A DNA stretch of 6,904 nucleotides from Bacteroidia bacterium (GCA_030432855.1 JAUILM010000309.1:1-6904), one strand, 5' to 3'; positions 1 to 6,837 are shown, counted from the first letter of the stretch. The notes: generated by a model not told the origin, from the letters alone. A program made the numbers and translations.

Positions 1-2486
1 ATGAGGTAATCCTCAATCCAGAAGCAGCTGCGCATTATTCTTTCAATCGTGGAACCTCACGTCAAAATTATCCGGTTTCGCAGATGGGGTACATGGCATT
101 ACTGCGACAGACTTATCTGGACGCTCAGTGGTATCAAGCCGGAGGCAAAAAGAACTACAAAGATGAATCACTGGAAGAATGGATTGGTCTTCAAGGTCTT
201 CCACAAATATTTGATGCTCCCGGATGGGTACAAATCCTTCGGGCCGATAAACTCGGTGATGAATTTGGAAAACAGTATATCATTAGAGGAATGGGAGACG
301 AATATCAAAGGATTGAAGAACTAAAGGCCACCAAGGCACCATTGATCGTACCTGTCTCATATCCGGATGCATACGATGTCGATGATCCCTATGATGCACA
401 CACCGTTGCATTGGCAGAGATGAAACATTGGGAACTGGCTCCGACCAACCTCTCGAAGATAGCAGCCGCAGATATTCCATTTTCTATCACTTCGGAAGGT
501 ACTATTAAGAGTAAAGCATTTCTAAGCAACCTTCGTAAAGCCGTCAAGCATGGACTCTCTGTCGAAGATGCTCTGGCAGCTCTGACTACCACTCCTGCTT
601 CATGGCTGGGCATGGAAGATATGCTGGGCCGTCTTAATGAAGGCATGATCGCTAACTTTCTCATTACATCAGATCCAATTTTTGAAGAGGATGCCACCAT
701 TTATGAAAACTGGATACAGGGTAAGTCATTCATTGTAGAGGATATGGATGCACTCGACCTCCGGGGTAAATACACTTTAACCGTGGGTGATATAAACTAC
801 CCACTCAGTATTTCCGGCTCTGTGGCAAAACAGAAATGGGAACTCATGCCTAATGATTCTACTACCCTCCCGGTAAATGCCTCGGTAAAAAAGAAAACGC
901 TTACTCTCAGTTTTAGCCCGGATAAAGACTCCAAAGATCGAATAAGATTGTCAGGCTGGATTGAAGGCGAAGGTGATGAAGTACAGTTGAAGGGACAAGG
1001 ACAAGAACCTGATGGTTCATGGATCTCCTGGAGTGCATCATATACCGAAGCCATTGAGGAAAAATCAGCTAAGAAAAAGGATGCTGATGAGGAAGAAGAA
1101 CTTATGGTGGGTGACATTACCTATCCCTTTCTCCCATTTGGTCGCGAAGATCGAATACCTGAAATGGGTACCTATCTTTTCAAAAATGCCACTGTGTGGA
1201 CCAACGAGTCAGAAGGTATACTTGAAAATGCGGATGTGTTGGTTATAGATGGAAAGATTGCCGAAGTAGGCACTAACCTTCGAAACAATAAGGCAGAGAT
1301 CATTGATGCAACCGGACTTCATCTCACCAGTGGTGTGATAGATGAGCATAGTCATATCGCCCTATCATCGGTGAATGATCGGGCTACCAACTCCTCTATG
1401 GTTCGAATGGAGGATGTGGTTGAATCAGACGACATCAATATCTACCGACAAGTTGCCGGTGGTGTGACAGCGGCTCAACTACTTCATGGATCTGCCAATC
1501 CCATCGGAGGGCAGTCCGCCATTGTCAAACTGCGTTGGGGTGCAGCACCAGAAGACATGCTGATCGAAGGTGCTGACTCTTACATCAAATTTGCATTGGG
1601 TGAAAATGTAAAGAGATCACGAAGTTCAAACTCCATTCGCTATCCACAGACAAGGATGGGTGTAGAACAGGTCTATGTCGATGCATTCACCCGAGCAAAA
1701 GCATACGATGAAGCCTGGAAAGCATATGATAATTTGTCTGCTTCAGATAAGGAAAATACGCTTGCACCCCGGAGAGATTTAGCACTGGAGACACTCGCAG
1801 AAATACTCAACAGTGAGCGCTTTATCACTTGCCATTCTTATGTACAGTCTGAAATCAACATGTTGATGCATGTTGCTGAGGCCTTTGGATTTAATGTGAA
1901 TACATTTACCCACATCCTGGAAGGATATAAAGTAGCTGATAAAATGGCAGAACATGGAGTCGGTGGTGCAACATTCTCTGATTGGTGGGCCTATAAATTT
2001 GAGGTTCGATATGCGATTCCCTACAATGCTGCCCTCATGTTCATGGCAGGTGTGACCACATCCATCAATAGTGATGACGCTGAAATGGCACGCAGACTTA
2101 ATCAGGAAGCCGCTAAAGCAGTGAAGTATGGGGGCGTGCCAGAAGAAGATGCCTGGAAGATGGTGACACTCAATCCAGCAAAATTATTACATCTGGATGA
2201 TCGTATGGGAAGTATTAAAGTAGGTAAGGATGCCGATTTGGTATTATGGTCTCACCATCCTCTTTCCATCTATGCACAATCTGAAAAAACCATGATCGAT
2301 GGTCGCATATATTATGATCGATCTAAAAATGAGGAAAAAGAACAAGCAGTGGCCTACGAGCGAGCCCGTTTGATCCAAAAAATGCAGCAAGCGAAAAAGT
2401 CAGGAGCCTCGACTCAGCGACCATCCCGTACACTGCAGCAGGTATATCATTGCGAAGATGTCGGATTTGGACATGATGCACACTAG
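1..2486 (+). CDS. Two-domain amidohydrolase-family protein, 5'-truncated by the window edge
   Basis: The frame is open from base 3 to the TAG at 2484-2486 (827 visible residues), so the ATG at base 84 is internal and the true start lies upstream. Residues here count from base 3. Residues 1 to about 250 are the end of a first amidohydrolase domain, with the typical tail 'ALTTTPASWLG' and 'GMIANFLITSDPIF'; where the metal-binding Asp is expected the sequence reads ITSEG (E165). A beta-rich insert (about 250-365) and a charged linker (352-367) follow. A second domain (about 389-772) carries HSH (449-451, bases 1347-1355), His611, His637 and Asp691/Asp692, a full set of metal-ligand candidates, plus the motif HGSANPIGGQ. 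From recall of the family, full-length Bacteroidota homologues are about 1000 residues and exported, so roughly 150-180 residues including the signal peptide are missing here. The likely role is a metal-dependent hydrolase of cyclic amide or peptide-like bonds in the periplasm; the substrate is unknown. A second amidohydrolase gene follows 43 bases downstream. Confidence 0.93.
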   Translation, partial: EVILNPEAAAHYSFNRGTSRQNYPVSQMGYMALLRQTYLDAQWYQAGGKKNYKDESLEEWIGLQGLPQIFDAPGWVQILRADKLGDEFGKQYIIRGMGDEYQRIEELKATKAPLIVPVSYPDAYDVDDPYDAHTVALAEMKHWELAPTNLSKIAAADIPFSITSEGTIKSKAFLSNLRKAVKHGLSVEDALAALTTTPASWLGMEDMLGRLNEGMIANFLITSDPIFEEDATIYENWIQGKSFIVEDMDALDLRGKYTLTVGDINYPLSISGSVAKQKWELMPNDSTTLPVNASVKKKTLTLSFSPDKDSKDRIRLSGWIEGEGDEVQLKGQGQEPDGSWISWSASYTEAIEEKSAKKKDADEEEELMVGDITYPFLPFGREDRIPEMGTYLFKNATVWTNESEGILENADVLVIDGKIAEVGTNLRNNKAEIIDATGLHLTSGVIDEHSHIALSSVNDRATNSSMVRMEDVVESDDINIYRQVAGGVTAAQLLHGSANPIGGQSAIVKLRWGAAPEDMLIEGADSYIKFALGENVKRSRSSNSIRYPQTRMGVEQVYVDAFTRAKAYDEAWKAYDNLSASDKENTLAPRRDLALETLAEILNSERFITCHSYVQSEINMLMHVAEAFGFNVNTFTHILEGYKVADKMAEHGVGGATFSDWWAYKFEVRYAIPYNAALMFMAGVTTSINSDDAEMARRLNQEAAKAVKYGGVPEEDAWKMVTLNPAKLLHLDDRMGSIKVGKDADLVLWSHHPLSIYAQSEKTMIDGRIYYDRSKNEEKEQAVAYERARLIQKMQQAKKSGASTQRPSRTLQQVYHCEDVGFGHDAH

Positions 2487-2529
2487 CAACTTATATTAAA
2501 ACAGACTCTTCAGATTTTAAATCAGAAAA

Positions 2530-3897
2530 ATGAGAAATCATAATAATTATATAAAAGCAGCTGTCTCAATGATTACGCTGCTGGTATTTACAATCACAGT
2601 GGCTACCGGTCAGGTACCCAGTCCGGGAGAAGCACAAAGTCAACCAATAGCCGTCGTAAATACAACCATTCATATTGGGGATGGGAAAGTGATTGCGGAT
2701 GGTACTATCACCTTTGATGCCGGAAAGATTACAGCGATTGGTGCCACTGGTGAAGTGGGTACCACAGGGCATGTCATCATTGACGGAGAAGGTAAACAGG
2801 TGTATCCCGGGTTTATCCTTCCCAATACGACATTAGGACTAAATGAGATCGCCTCAGTTAGGGCAACGGTTGATGAAGAAGAACAGGGCGATATTAATCC
2901 CAATATTCGGAGTGCCATTTCCTACAATACCGACTCAGAAATCATACCGACCTACCGATTTAATGGCATCTTGCTGGCTCAGTCTACTCCCCAGGGAGGA
3001 CTCATACCTGGTAAATCTTCTATAGTACAGTTAGATGCCTGGAACTGGGAAGATGCCCTGGTCAGGGAAGACGATGCACTCCATCTGTCATGGCCCAGGC
3101 GTTTTAGAAGACAGTTTGACTATGATACCTATACGGTCAAGCAAGTAGAGAATAAATCGTATGATGATGAAATCCGAGTCATTACTGAATTATTCAAGGA
3201 CGCTGAAGCCTATCAATCCATCGACAACCCCGCAATTGAAAACCTGAAGTTGGCGGCATTGGAAGGGCTATTTACCGGCGATATGTCGCTTTACTTCCAT
3301 AGCGAGGACCCAAAATCAATGATTGAAGGAATTAGCTATCTGGAGGAATTGGGAGTGAAAAAGATCACTTGTATCACGGGCTCAGGCGCACTCATGATCG
3401 CCGACTTCCTCAGTGAAAAGAATGTACCGGTGATTGTGGCAAATCTGCATGTACTGCCGGAACATCCGGACAATCCGGTGATGCAACCCTATGAAGTACC
3501 CGGACGATTGGTGAAGGCAGGTGTCAAAGTGGGGTTAGGTTATGAGGCAGGCATGAATGCCAACTCCCGCAATCTTCCATTTTTGGCGGGTACCGCTGCT
3601 GGTCACGGTTTGGATAAGGAAGTAGCCCTGCAATTGATCACCAAAAACAATGCAGAAATTCTGGGAATTGCAGATATGTACGGGACGTTAGAAGCGGGCA
3701 AAAGCGCTACCCTATTTGTGTCAGAGGGTGATGCCCTGGATATGCGGGGCAATGTACTTCTCCATGCATTTATTGACGGAAGAGAAATCATATTACCCGC
3801 CATGCAGCAAAGATTGTATCAGAAGTATTACGAGAAATATGCAAGCCAGGCTGAACAATTAAAAAATCCTGAAGTAAAATCCGATGATGATGAATAG
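2530..3897 (+). CDS. Exported amidohydrolase-fold protein, probably non-catalytic
   Basis: This is a complete 455-residue protein. The N-terminus is a Sec-type signal peptide: a short polar/basic start, hydrophobic core about residues 9-25 (AAVSMITLLVFTITVATG), probable cleavage near 26-28, and no lipobox cysteine. An amidohydrolase fold follows: beta-sandwich strands (about 40-92), a barrel, and the closing region (about 365-420) with GTLEAGKSATLFV and an 'FIDGREI' ending. The usual HxH ligand segment after PGFI reads LPNTTLGL, so both histidines are replaced (N99, T101), and the later site expected to hold Asp reads GLGYEAG. Metal hydrolysis by the normal mechanism is therefore unlikely. 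From recall, this 'PNTTLGL' variant is typical of the short partner that sits beside the ~1000-residue amidohydrolase in Bacteroidota, so the loss is a family trait rather than recent decay. The C-terminus is acidic (SDDDE). It probably works with the preceding protein in the periplasm, as a binding or scaffolding subunit (inference). The ATG at 2530 is preferred because it precedes the signal peptide; there is no Shine-Dalgarno. Confidence 0.9.
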   Translation: MRNHNNYIKAAVSMITLLVFTITVATGQVPSPGEAQSQPIAVVNTTIHIGDGKVIADGTITFDAGKITAIGATGEVGTTGHVIIDGEGKQVYPGFILPNTTLGLNEIASVRATVDEEEQGDINPNIRSAISYNTDSEIIPTYRFNGILLAQSTPQGGLIPGKSSIVQLDAWNWEDALVREDDALHLSWPRRFRRQFDYDTYTVKQVENKSYDDEIRVITELFKDAEAYQSIDNPAIENLKLAALEGLFTGDMSLYFHSEDPKSMIEGISYLEELGVKKITCITGSGALMIADFLSEKNVPVIVANLHVLPEHPDNPVMQPYEVPGRLVKAGVKVGLGYEAGMNANSRNLPFLAGTAAGHGLDKEVALQLITKNNAEILGIADMYGTLEAGKSATLFVSEGDALDMRGNVLLHAFIDGREIILPAMQQRLYQKYYEKYASQAEQLKNPEVKSDDDE

Positions 3898-3939
3898 GAT
3901 TTTGTAATATAAAGGATTGGAAGATCCAAGTCCAGGGTT

Positions 3940-4839
3940 ATGCAAAGATACGTTGATCAATTGATCAAGGATCTGACTGACGCACAGCGCAGATCACCTC
4001 ATGAAGAACCATCCAGGAAGAATGATTCACCAGAAGACACATTCCAGGTGATAGATCAATTTTTGAATCTTTCTGTTACGATTCCATTTTCAGAACATTG
4101 CGGTATTCGATCCGAGCAATTTCCCCCGTATGATCGTCTCACCCGGAAACAGGCCAATCAAATATTAAAAGGCATTAAAGCCCTGATTTTTAGTTGGGAT
4201 ATATCATTAGATCTTCCTGCCAATCTTCCCCATGAAAAGGTATATAGCTTATACAAACAGCTCTTTGATGAAAAGATTGGCATTATTGAAGGTATGCATA
4301 TGTCATACGACTATTGTGAACAGGATACCAAGGAGTGTCCTTATGGTAGTAAATATTGTGGTTGTCTTGCTTTTGAATTGGAACATGCTGAAAAGAAGAA
4401 GCTTGTCGCTCAACAAATTTCTGAGATGCGACAGGAGCTTCACAAACTTGCATCCTTTACGCAAAAAGTTGGCAAATACTACCTCCTGGACCATCAAAGC
4501 ACGGAGGCTGAAATTCAACTCAGTCCGATACACACCTGGCTAAATATTCAAACAGAATTTCCGTGGTGGGGGGACCTGAGTGAGGACCAAATGCTACTGG
4601 TCATCAACCATTTTAAGCAGATCTGGGTCGACAATGACGGCCTTTTAAATTGGTTGGATCATGTGGATACGGTACCAGGATACCAGCAACTTGTCTGCTT
4701 TCTCAATGCCGAAGCCGAATATGACGGGGCATCCGGATTTTACATTCCGTCGCTGATCAAAGGTCGATCCATCACTTTGGATCCTTTTGATTATCTCCTA
4801 AAGGATGAAAATGTATATTGGAAGAATCTGGATTTTTGA
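3940..4839 (+). CDS. Conserved-type hypothetical protein with a cysteine cluster
   Basis: I do not recognise a function. The 299-residue product has no signal peptide or membrane segment and is likely cytoplasmic. The N-terminus (1-35) is charged and probably flexible. Residues about 45-115 look helical. A cysteine cluster follows at C126, C133, C140 and C142 (spacing C-x6-C-x6-C-x-C, bases 4315-4365, with 'KECPYGSKYCGC'); C54 and C253 are isolated. The cluster could bind a metal ion or an Fe-S cluster, but no known spacing is matched. A helical, charged stretch (146-172) and a tryptophan-rich part (200-240) complete the protein. The N-terminal half plus cysteine segment resembles short uncharacterised Bacteroidota proteins I recall, at low certainty. 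The gene starts 42 bases after the amidohydrolase stop, so co-transcription is likely, but a cytoplasmic protein need not share the secreted enzymes' task. The frame opens at 3913; ATG 3940 is the only ATG near the opening. There is no clear ribosome binding site. Confidence 0.83.
   Translation: MQRYVDQLIKDLTDAQRRSPHEEPSRKNDSPEDTFQVIDQFLNLSVTIPFSEHCGIRSEQFPPYDRLTRKQANQILKGIKALIFSWDISLDLPANLPHEKVYSLYKQLFDEKIGIIEGMHMSYDYCEQDTKECPYGSKYCGCLAFELEHAEKKKLVAQQISEMRQELHKLASFTQKVGKYYLLDHQSTEAEIQLSPIHTWLNIQTEFPWWGDLSEDQMLLVINHFKQIWVDNDGLLNWLDHVDTVPGYQQLVCFLNAEAEYDGASGFYIPSLIKGRSITLDPFDYLLKDENVYWKNLDF
3953..3968. repeat. 16-base perfect palindrome inside the start of the hypothetical gene
   Basis: TTGATCAATTGATCAA is its own reverse complement and contains TGATCA twice. 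It lies 13 bases after the A of the ATG at 3940, covering codons for VDQLIK. It could serve as an operator, fold in mRNA as a 6-base stem with an AATT loop, or be chance: about one such 16-base perfect palindrome is expected per ten windows of this size. Confidence 0.5.
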
Positions 4840-4854
4840 TAGAAGGATTTGACT

Positions 4855-5448
4855 TTATCCCAGCTTCTTCAAAATAAACTGACTTCCGACCATCGCTACT
4901 ACTTCGACCTGATCTCCCATGTTTTTGACAAACTCATCTACCGCGATAGTCACACCATTATCCCACCAGCCTTCCAGGCCATAATCATCACCAGTTACAA
5001 ACCCACCAATCTTTGTTTTTTGCCAGCTGACTTCAAGATCCTTCTTTACAAATTCATAGGTATGATTTCCATCTATATATACCCAGTCAAAGAAACCGTC
5101 ATCGAAGGACTCCATGCCTTCCGCGGACCCTTTACGGACAGTAGCAAGCTGACCCGCCGCGATTTCTCCTGCAAATCTCTGACATACACTATCATAGATC
5201 TTATCCATCCCTTCCTGGCTACCAATCGATCCTCCATACCAGGCATTCTCGTAGTCTTCTACATATTGCCAGGGATCAACGAGATATAGTTTGGTGGGAT
5301 TGGTTCTTTTCAAAATGCGTTTAGAAAAATCACCCTTCCATGCACCAATTTCGGCACAGGTGCCTTGTTTCGGCATGGTATCCAATAAATAGTTTCTCGG
5401 ATCATCTTTAGATTTGGAACCTAAAATCTTAGAGATAAGATTCTTCAT
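4855..5448 (-). CDS. Class I SAM-dependent methyltransferase (Methyltransf_24-like)
   Basis: A 197-residue cytoplasmic protein with the Rossmann-type methyltransferase order. Motif I is AEIGAWKGD (32-40), the SAM-binding glycine loop. The strand-2 acidic end is LYLVDPW (54-60), which would contact the SAM ribose. 'DWVYIDGNHTYEFVKKDLE' (121-139) is the signature I associate with Methyltransf_24-type enzymes, and GGFVTGDDYG (148-157) is the following strand and loop; the DG/H and DD residues could bind a divalent metal, as in metal-dependent O-methyltransferases (inference). Length is normal for a stand-alone enzyme and nothing looks broken. Relatives often modify sugars or secondary metabolites, but no glycosyltransferase or biosynthetic gene is in view, so the acceptor is unknown. 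It lies 72 bases downstream of the sigma/membrane-protein pair on the same strand and converges with the plus-strand operon. The start is ATG at 5446-5448; an ATG ten bases upstream is out of frame. No Shine-Dalgarno is present. Confidence 0.9.
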   Translation of the reverse strand: MKNLISKILGSKSKDDPRNYLLDTMPKQGTCAEIGAWKGDFSKRILKRTNPTKLYLVDPWQYVEDYENAWYGGSIGSQEGMDKIYDSVCQRFAGEIAAGQLATVRKGSAEGMESFDDGFFDWVYIDGNHTYEFVKKDLEVSWQKTKIGGFVTGDDYGLEGWWDNGVTIAVDEFVKNMGDQVEVVAMVGSQFILKKLG

Positions 5449-5478
5449 TTTGCTGCATTTTGGTGAATGCTCCCGAAG

Positions 5479-5500
5479 GTATTAAAAAATAAGCTAATAC
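5479..5500. repeat. Short AT-rich inverted repeat between the membrane protein and methyltransferase genes
   Basis: GTATTA (5479-5484) and TAATAC (5495-5500) are complementary arms of 6 bases around a 10-base loop, within the 72-base gap 5449-5520. On the minus strand the loop carries the T-rich stretch, so this is not a classical terminator. The gap shows no exact TAnnTTTG element and no Shine-Dalgarno before the methyltransferase ATG. It may be a weak processing or attenuation site, or nothing. Confidence 0.25.
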
Positions 5501-5520
5501 AAAGAAGTTAAACAAGGTGC

Positions 5521-6252
5521 TTACTTGAGCTCCTGAAGAATTCGTTCAGCATCTCTCTGCCAACTCCCTCCGGGTTGAAGATCTACCAGTTGATGGAGGG
5601 TCTCTTTTGCTTGCTTTGTATCTCTAAGTTGTAGAAAAGCCATAGATTGATACCATAGATATGCTGTCCTTAGATCGGCATTAAGATCCTTTTCCTGCTG
5701 AAGGAGCTCAATAGCCTTCCGGGCTTCACCCCTATGTAGATGAGCTATGGATTGATAAAGATCGATAAGGTTTGGATACGCAGCCTGTATATCAGCATCT
5801 CCGGCCAGCTGCACTACCCCTTCCCAATCTTCATCCTGATAGGCCGATATGAAGTCCTGATAGTTATTGTCTGATGCATCTCTCTGAGCCAAAAGCATTG
5901 GATATGCAGTAAAGTACCTTTGAAAAGTAGCTTCGGGTGACCTGGTTTGTGGTGACAGAAAAAACAAAATACCGGAAACTAGTATAAGTGATGCTGCTAT
6001 AGCAAAACCAATTATCCTTGGGATTCGCCTACGATTAGAGGAATGCAGAGGTGTGCTTTGCACAATTTCTTCAACTGTATTCACAAAGTTCCTGGACCTT
6101 TCATCTGACAAAGCATTAATCAGCTGTTGCTCTTTCTGCACGAGTCTTGCAAAAGCATCATCCGTGGACATCTTCTTTTCAAAAATCTCCATTTCTTCCT
6201 TTGACAATCTTCCTTGCAGGAAGTCCTCAATCAATTCTAAATCTCCAGACAT
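5521..6252 (-). CDS. Single-pass membrane protein: anti-sigma-like N-terminus with TPR-like outer domain
   Basis: A 243-residue protein. Residues 1-50 (IEDFLQGRLSKEEMEIFEKKM and following) match the helical opening common to Bacteroidota anti-sigma-like membrane proteins. The zinc HxxxCxxC motif of classical zinc anti-sigma factors is absent, and there is no FecR domain. One membrane helix spans about 79-99 (IIGFAIAASLILVSGILFFL), preceded by the basic NRRR (73-76), which predicts the N-terminus inside and the C-terminus in the periplasm. Residues about 131-241 form helix pairs resembling two to three degenerate TPR units ('AIELLQQEKDLNADLRTAYLWY', 'AKETLHQLVDLQPGG'), suggesting protein binding. 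The ATG directly abuts the sigma-factor stop codon, so the two are almost certainly co-translated. The inferred role is to hold or release the sigma factor in response to an envelope partner recognised by the TPR part. It might instead be a structural membrane partner without anti-sigma activity. There is no Shine-Dalgarno, as expected for a coupled start. Confidence 0.86.
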   Translation of the reverse strand: MSGDLELIEDFLQGRLSKEEMEIFEKKMSTDDAFARLVQKEQQLINALSDERSRNFVNTVEEIVQSTPLHSSNRRRIPRIIGFAIAASLILVSGILFFLSPQTRSPEATFQRYFTAYPMLLAQRDASDNNYQDFISAYQDEDWEGVVQLAGDADIQAAYPNLIDLYQSIAHLHRGEARKAIELLQQEKDLNADLRTAYLWYQSMAFLQLRDTKQAKETLHQLVDLQPGGSWQRDAERILQELK

Positions 6253-6255
6253 TTA
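6250..6255 (-). promoter_or_regulatory. Abutting stop/start junction (TAA-ATG), probable translational coupling
   Basis: On the minus strand the sigma-factor stop TAA (6255-6253) is followed immediately by the ATG (6252-6250) of the membrane protein, with no spacer. Ribosomes ending on the first gene can restart on the second, which fits the need for matched amounts of a sigma factor and its binding partner. The bases before it are A/T-rich with no Shine-Dalgarno, so re-initiation is the simplest explanation for how the second gene starts. Confidence 0.7.
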
Positions 6256-6789
6256 ATCGTATCTATTTAAAATTTCCAACGCCAGCTTCTTCAGCTGTTC
6301 CTTGCAGAGATACTTCTTACGTTTTGCGTAATCAATAGATGTATTCAGCTTTTCCGCTACTGTTTTCACAGGAGTACCATTGATATAGTGCTCCAAAACC
6401 TCCTTGCAATCCTTCCCCAGTTGAGAGAACGCCTTCAAATAGGCATAGTATTGAAAGTCACTGCTCATCTCCTCCTCCCTGTTCACACCCTCAATGGCTT
6501 CAGATTCTCTTTTCCTAACTTTGAGCTGATGATACCATCGATTCCTGATCATATGCATGAAGTAGGCATCCAGGTTTTGCACCTCAAAAGCCGTGTTCTG
6601 AGCGTAGCGATACAGGTAGAAGATACATTCCTGAAATAAATCCTTTGCGTCACTCTCCGTTCCACTATTCTGCAAAACAAATCGCAGAATTTTCGGAAAA
6701 AAAAACTGATACATCGCACGGATCGTACCATCGTCACCACCCCGCAATTTTTTGAGTATTTCCCTAACTGTGTCCGCTTCGTTATACAT
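6253..6789 (-). CDS. ECF-like sigma-70 family RNA polymerase sigma factor
   Basis: A 178-residue protein, typical in length for an extracytoplasmic-function sigma factor. Region 2 spans about 22-95: a helix around FPKILRFVLQ, the core-polymerase-binding 'DAKDLFQECIFYLYR' (47-61), and a region 2.3/2.4-like 'AYFMHMIRNRWYHQLKVRKR' (75-94) that would contact the -10 DNA. An acidic linker (95-112) follows. Region 4 (about 118-170) has the helix-turn-helix that would read the -35 site: 'KEVLEHYINGTPVKTVAEKLN' then SIDYAKRKKYLCKEQLKKL. There is no extra C-terminal domain. It should bind core RNA polymerase and switch on a small regulon that cannot be named from this window. The next gene downstream encodes the probable membrane-anchored regulator, with zero bases between. 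A TAnnTTTG-like promoter element lies about 40 bases upstream of the start. The start is the ATG at 6787-6789, which gives a full region 2 and no unnecessary tail. Confidence 0.9.
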   Translation of the reverse strand: MYNEADTVREILKKLRGGDDGTIRAMYQFFFPKILRFVLQNSGTESDAKDLFQECIFYLYRYAQNTAFEVQNLDAYFMHMIRNRWYHQLKVRKRESEAIEGVNREEEMSSDFQYYAYLKAFSQLGKDCKEVLEHYINGTPVKTVAEKLNTSIDYAKRKKYLCKEQLKKLALEILNRYD

Positions 6790-6829
6790 ACTGTAGTATC
6801 AAAACCCGATGAAAAGTGACATGGGGGTC

Positions 6830-6837
6830 CAAAGATA
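6830..6837 (-). promoter_or_regulatory. Candidate Bacteroidota -7 promoter element for the sigma-factor operon
   Basis: On the minus strand this reads TATCTTTG, an exact match to the TAnnTTTG -7 consensus of Bacteroidota housekeeping promoters. It ends about 40 bases before the sigma ATG, which would give a leader of roughly 30-35 bases. No good TTTG -33 element sits at the usual spacing: a TTTG lies only 11 bases upstream, too close. The call therefore rests on the -7 match and its position alone. Confidence 0.45.

Noticed and set aside
84..86. ATG at 84 as the start of the large amidohydrolase
   Set aside because: The frame is open back to base 3 with sensible protein sequence, and the protein at 84 begins in mid-domain without a signal peptide, so the gene is cut by the window edge.
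49..324. 91-codon plus-strand open frame near the left edge
   Set aside because: It overlaps the amidohydrolase frame entirely, and the translation has no recognisable motif.
797..1117. 106-codon minus-strand frame, serine-rich at its start
   Set aside because: It is the antisense reading of the charged linker and beta insert of the amidohydrolase; its serine run mirrors the Glu/Asp codons on the other strand.
4841..4868. Possible hairpin AGAAGGAT with ATC...CTTCT at the convergent junction
   Set aside because: The pairing needs a 4-base bulge and has no T-run on either strand, so it does not qualify as a terminator.
4849..5289. 146-codon plus-strand open frame opposite the methyltransferase
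   Set aside because: It lies antisense to a gene with clear methyltransferase motifs, shows no domain of its own, and looks like a shadow frame.
5500..5506. Possible -7 element (TTCTTTG, minus strand) before the methyltransferase
   Set aside because: It lacks the TA of TAnnTTTG and has no correctly spaced TTG upstream, so it is too weak to call a promoter.
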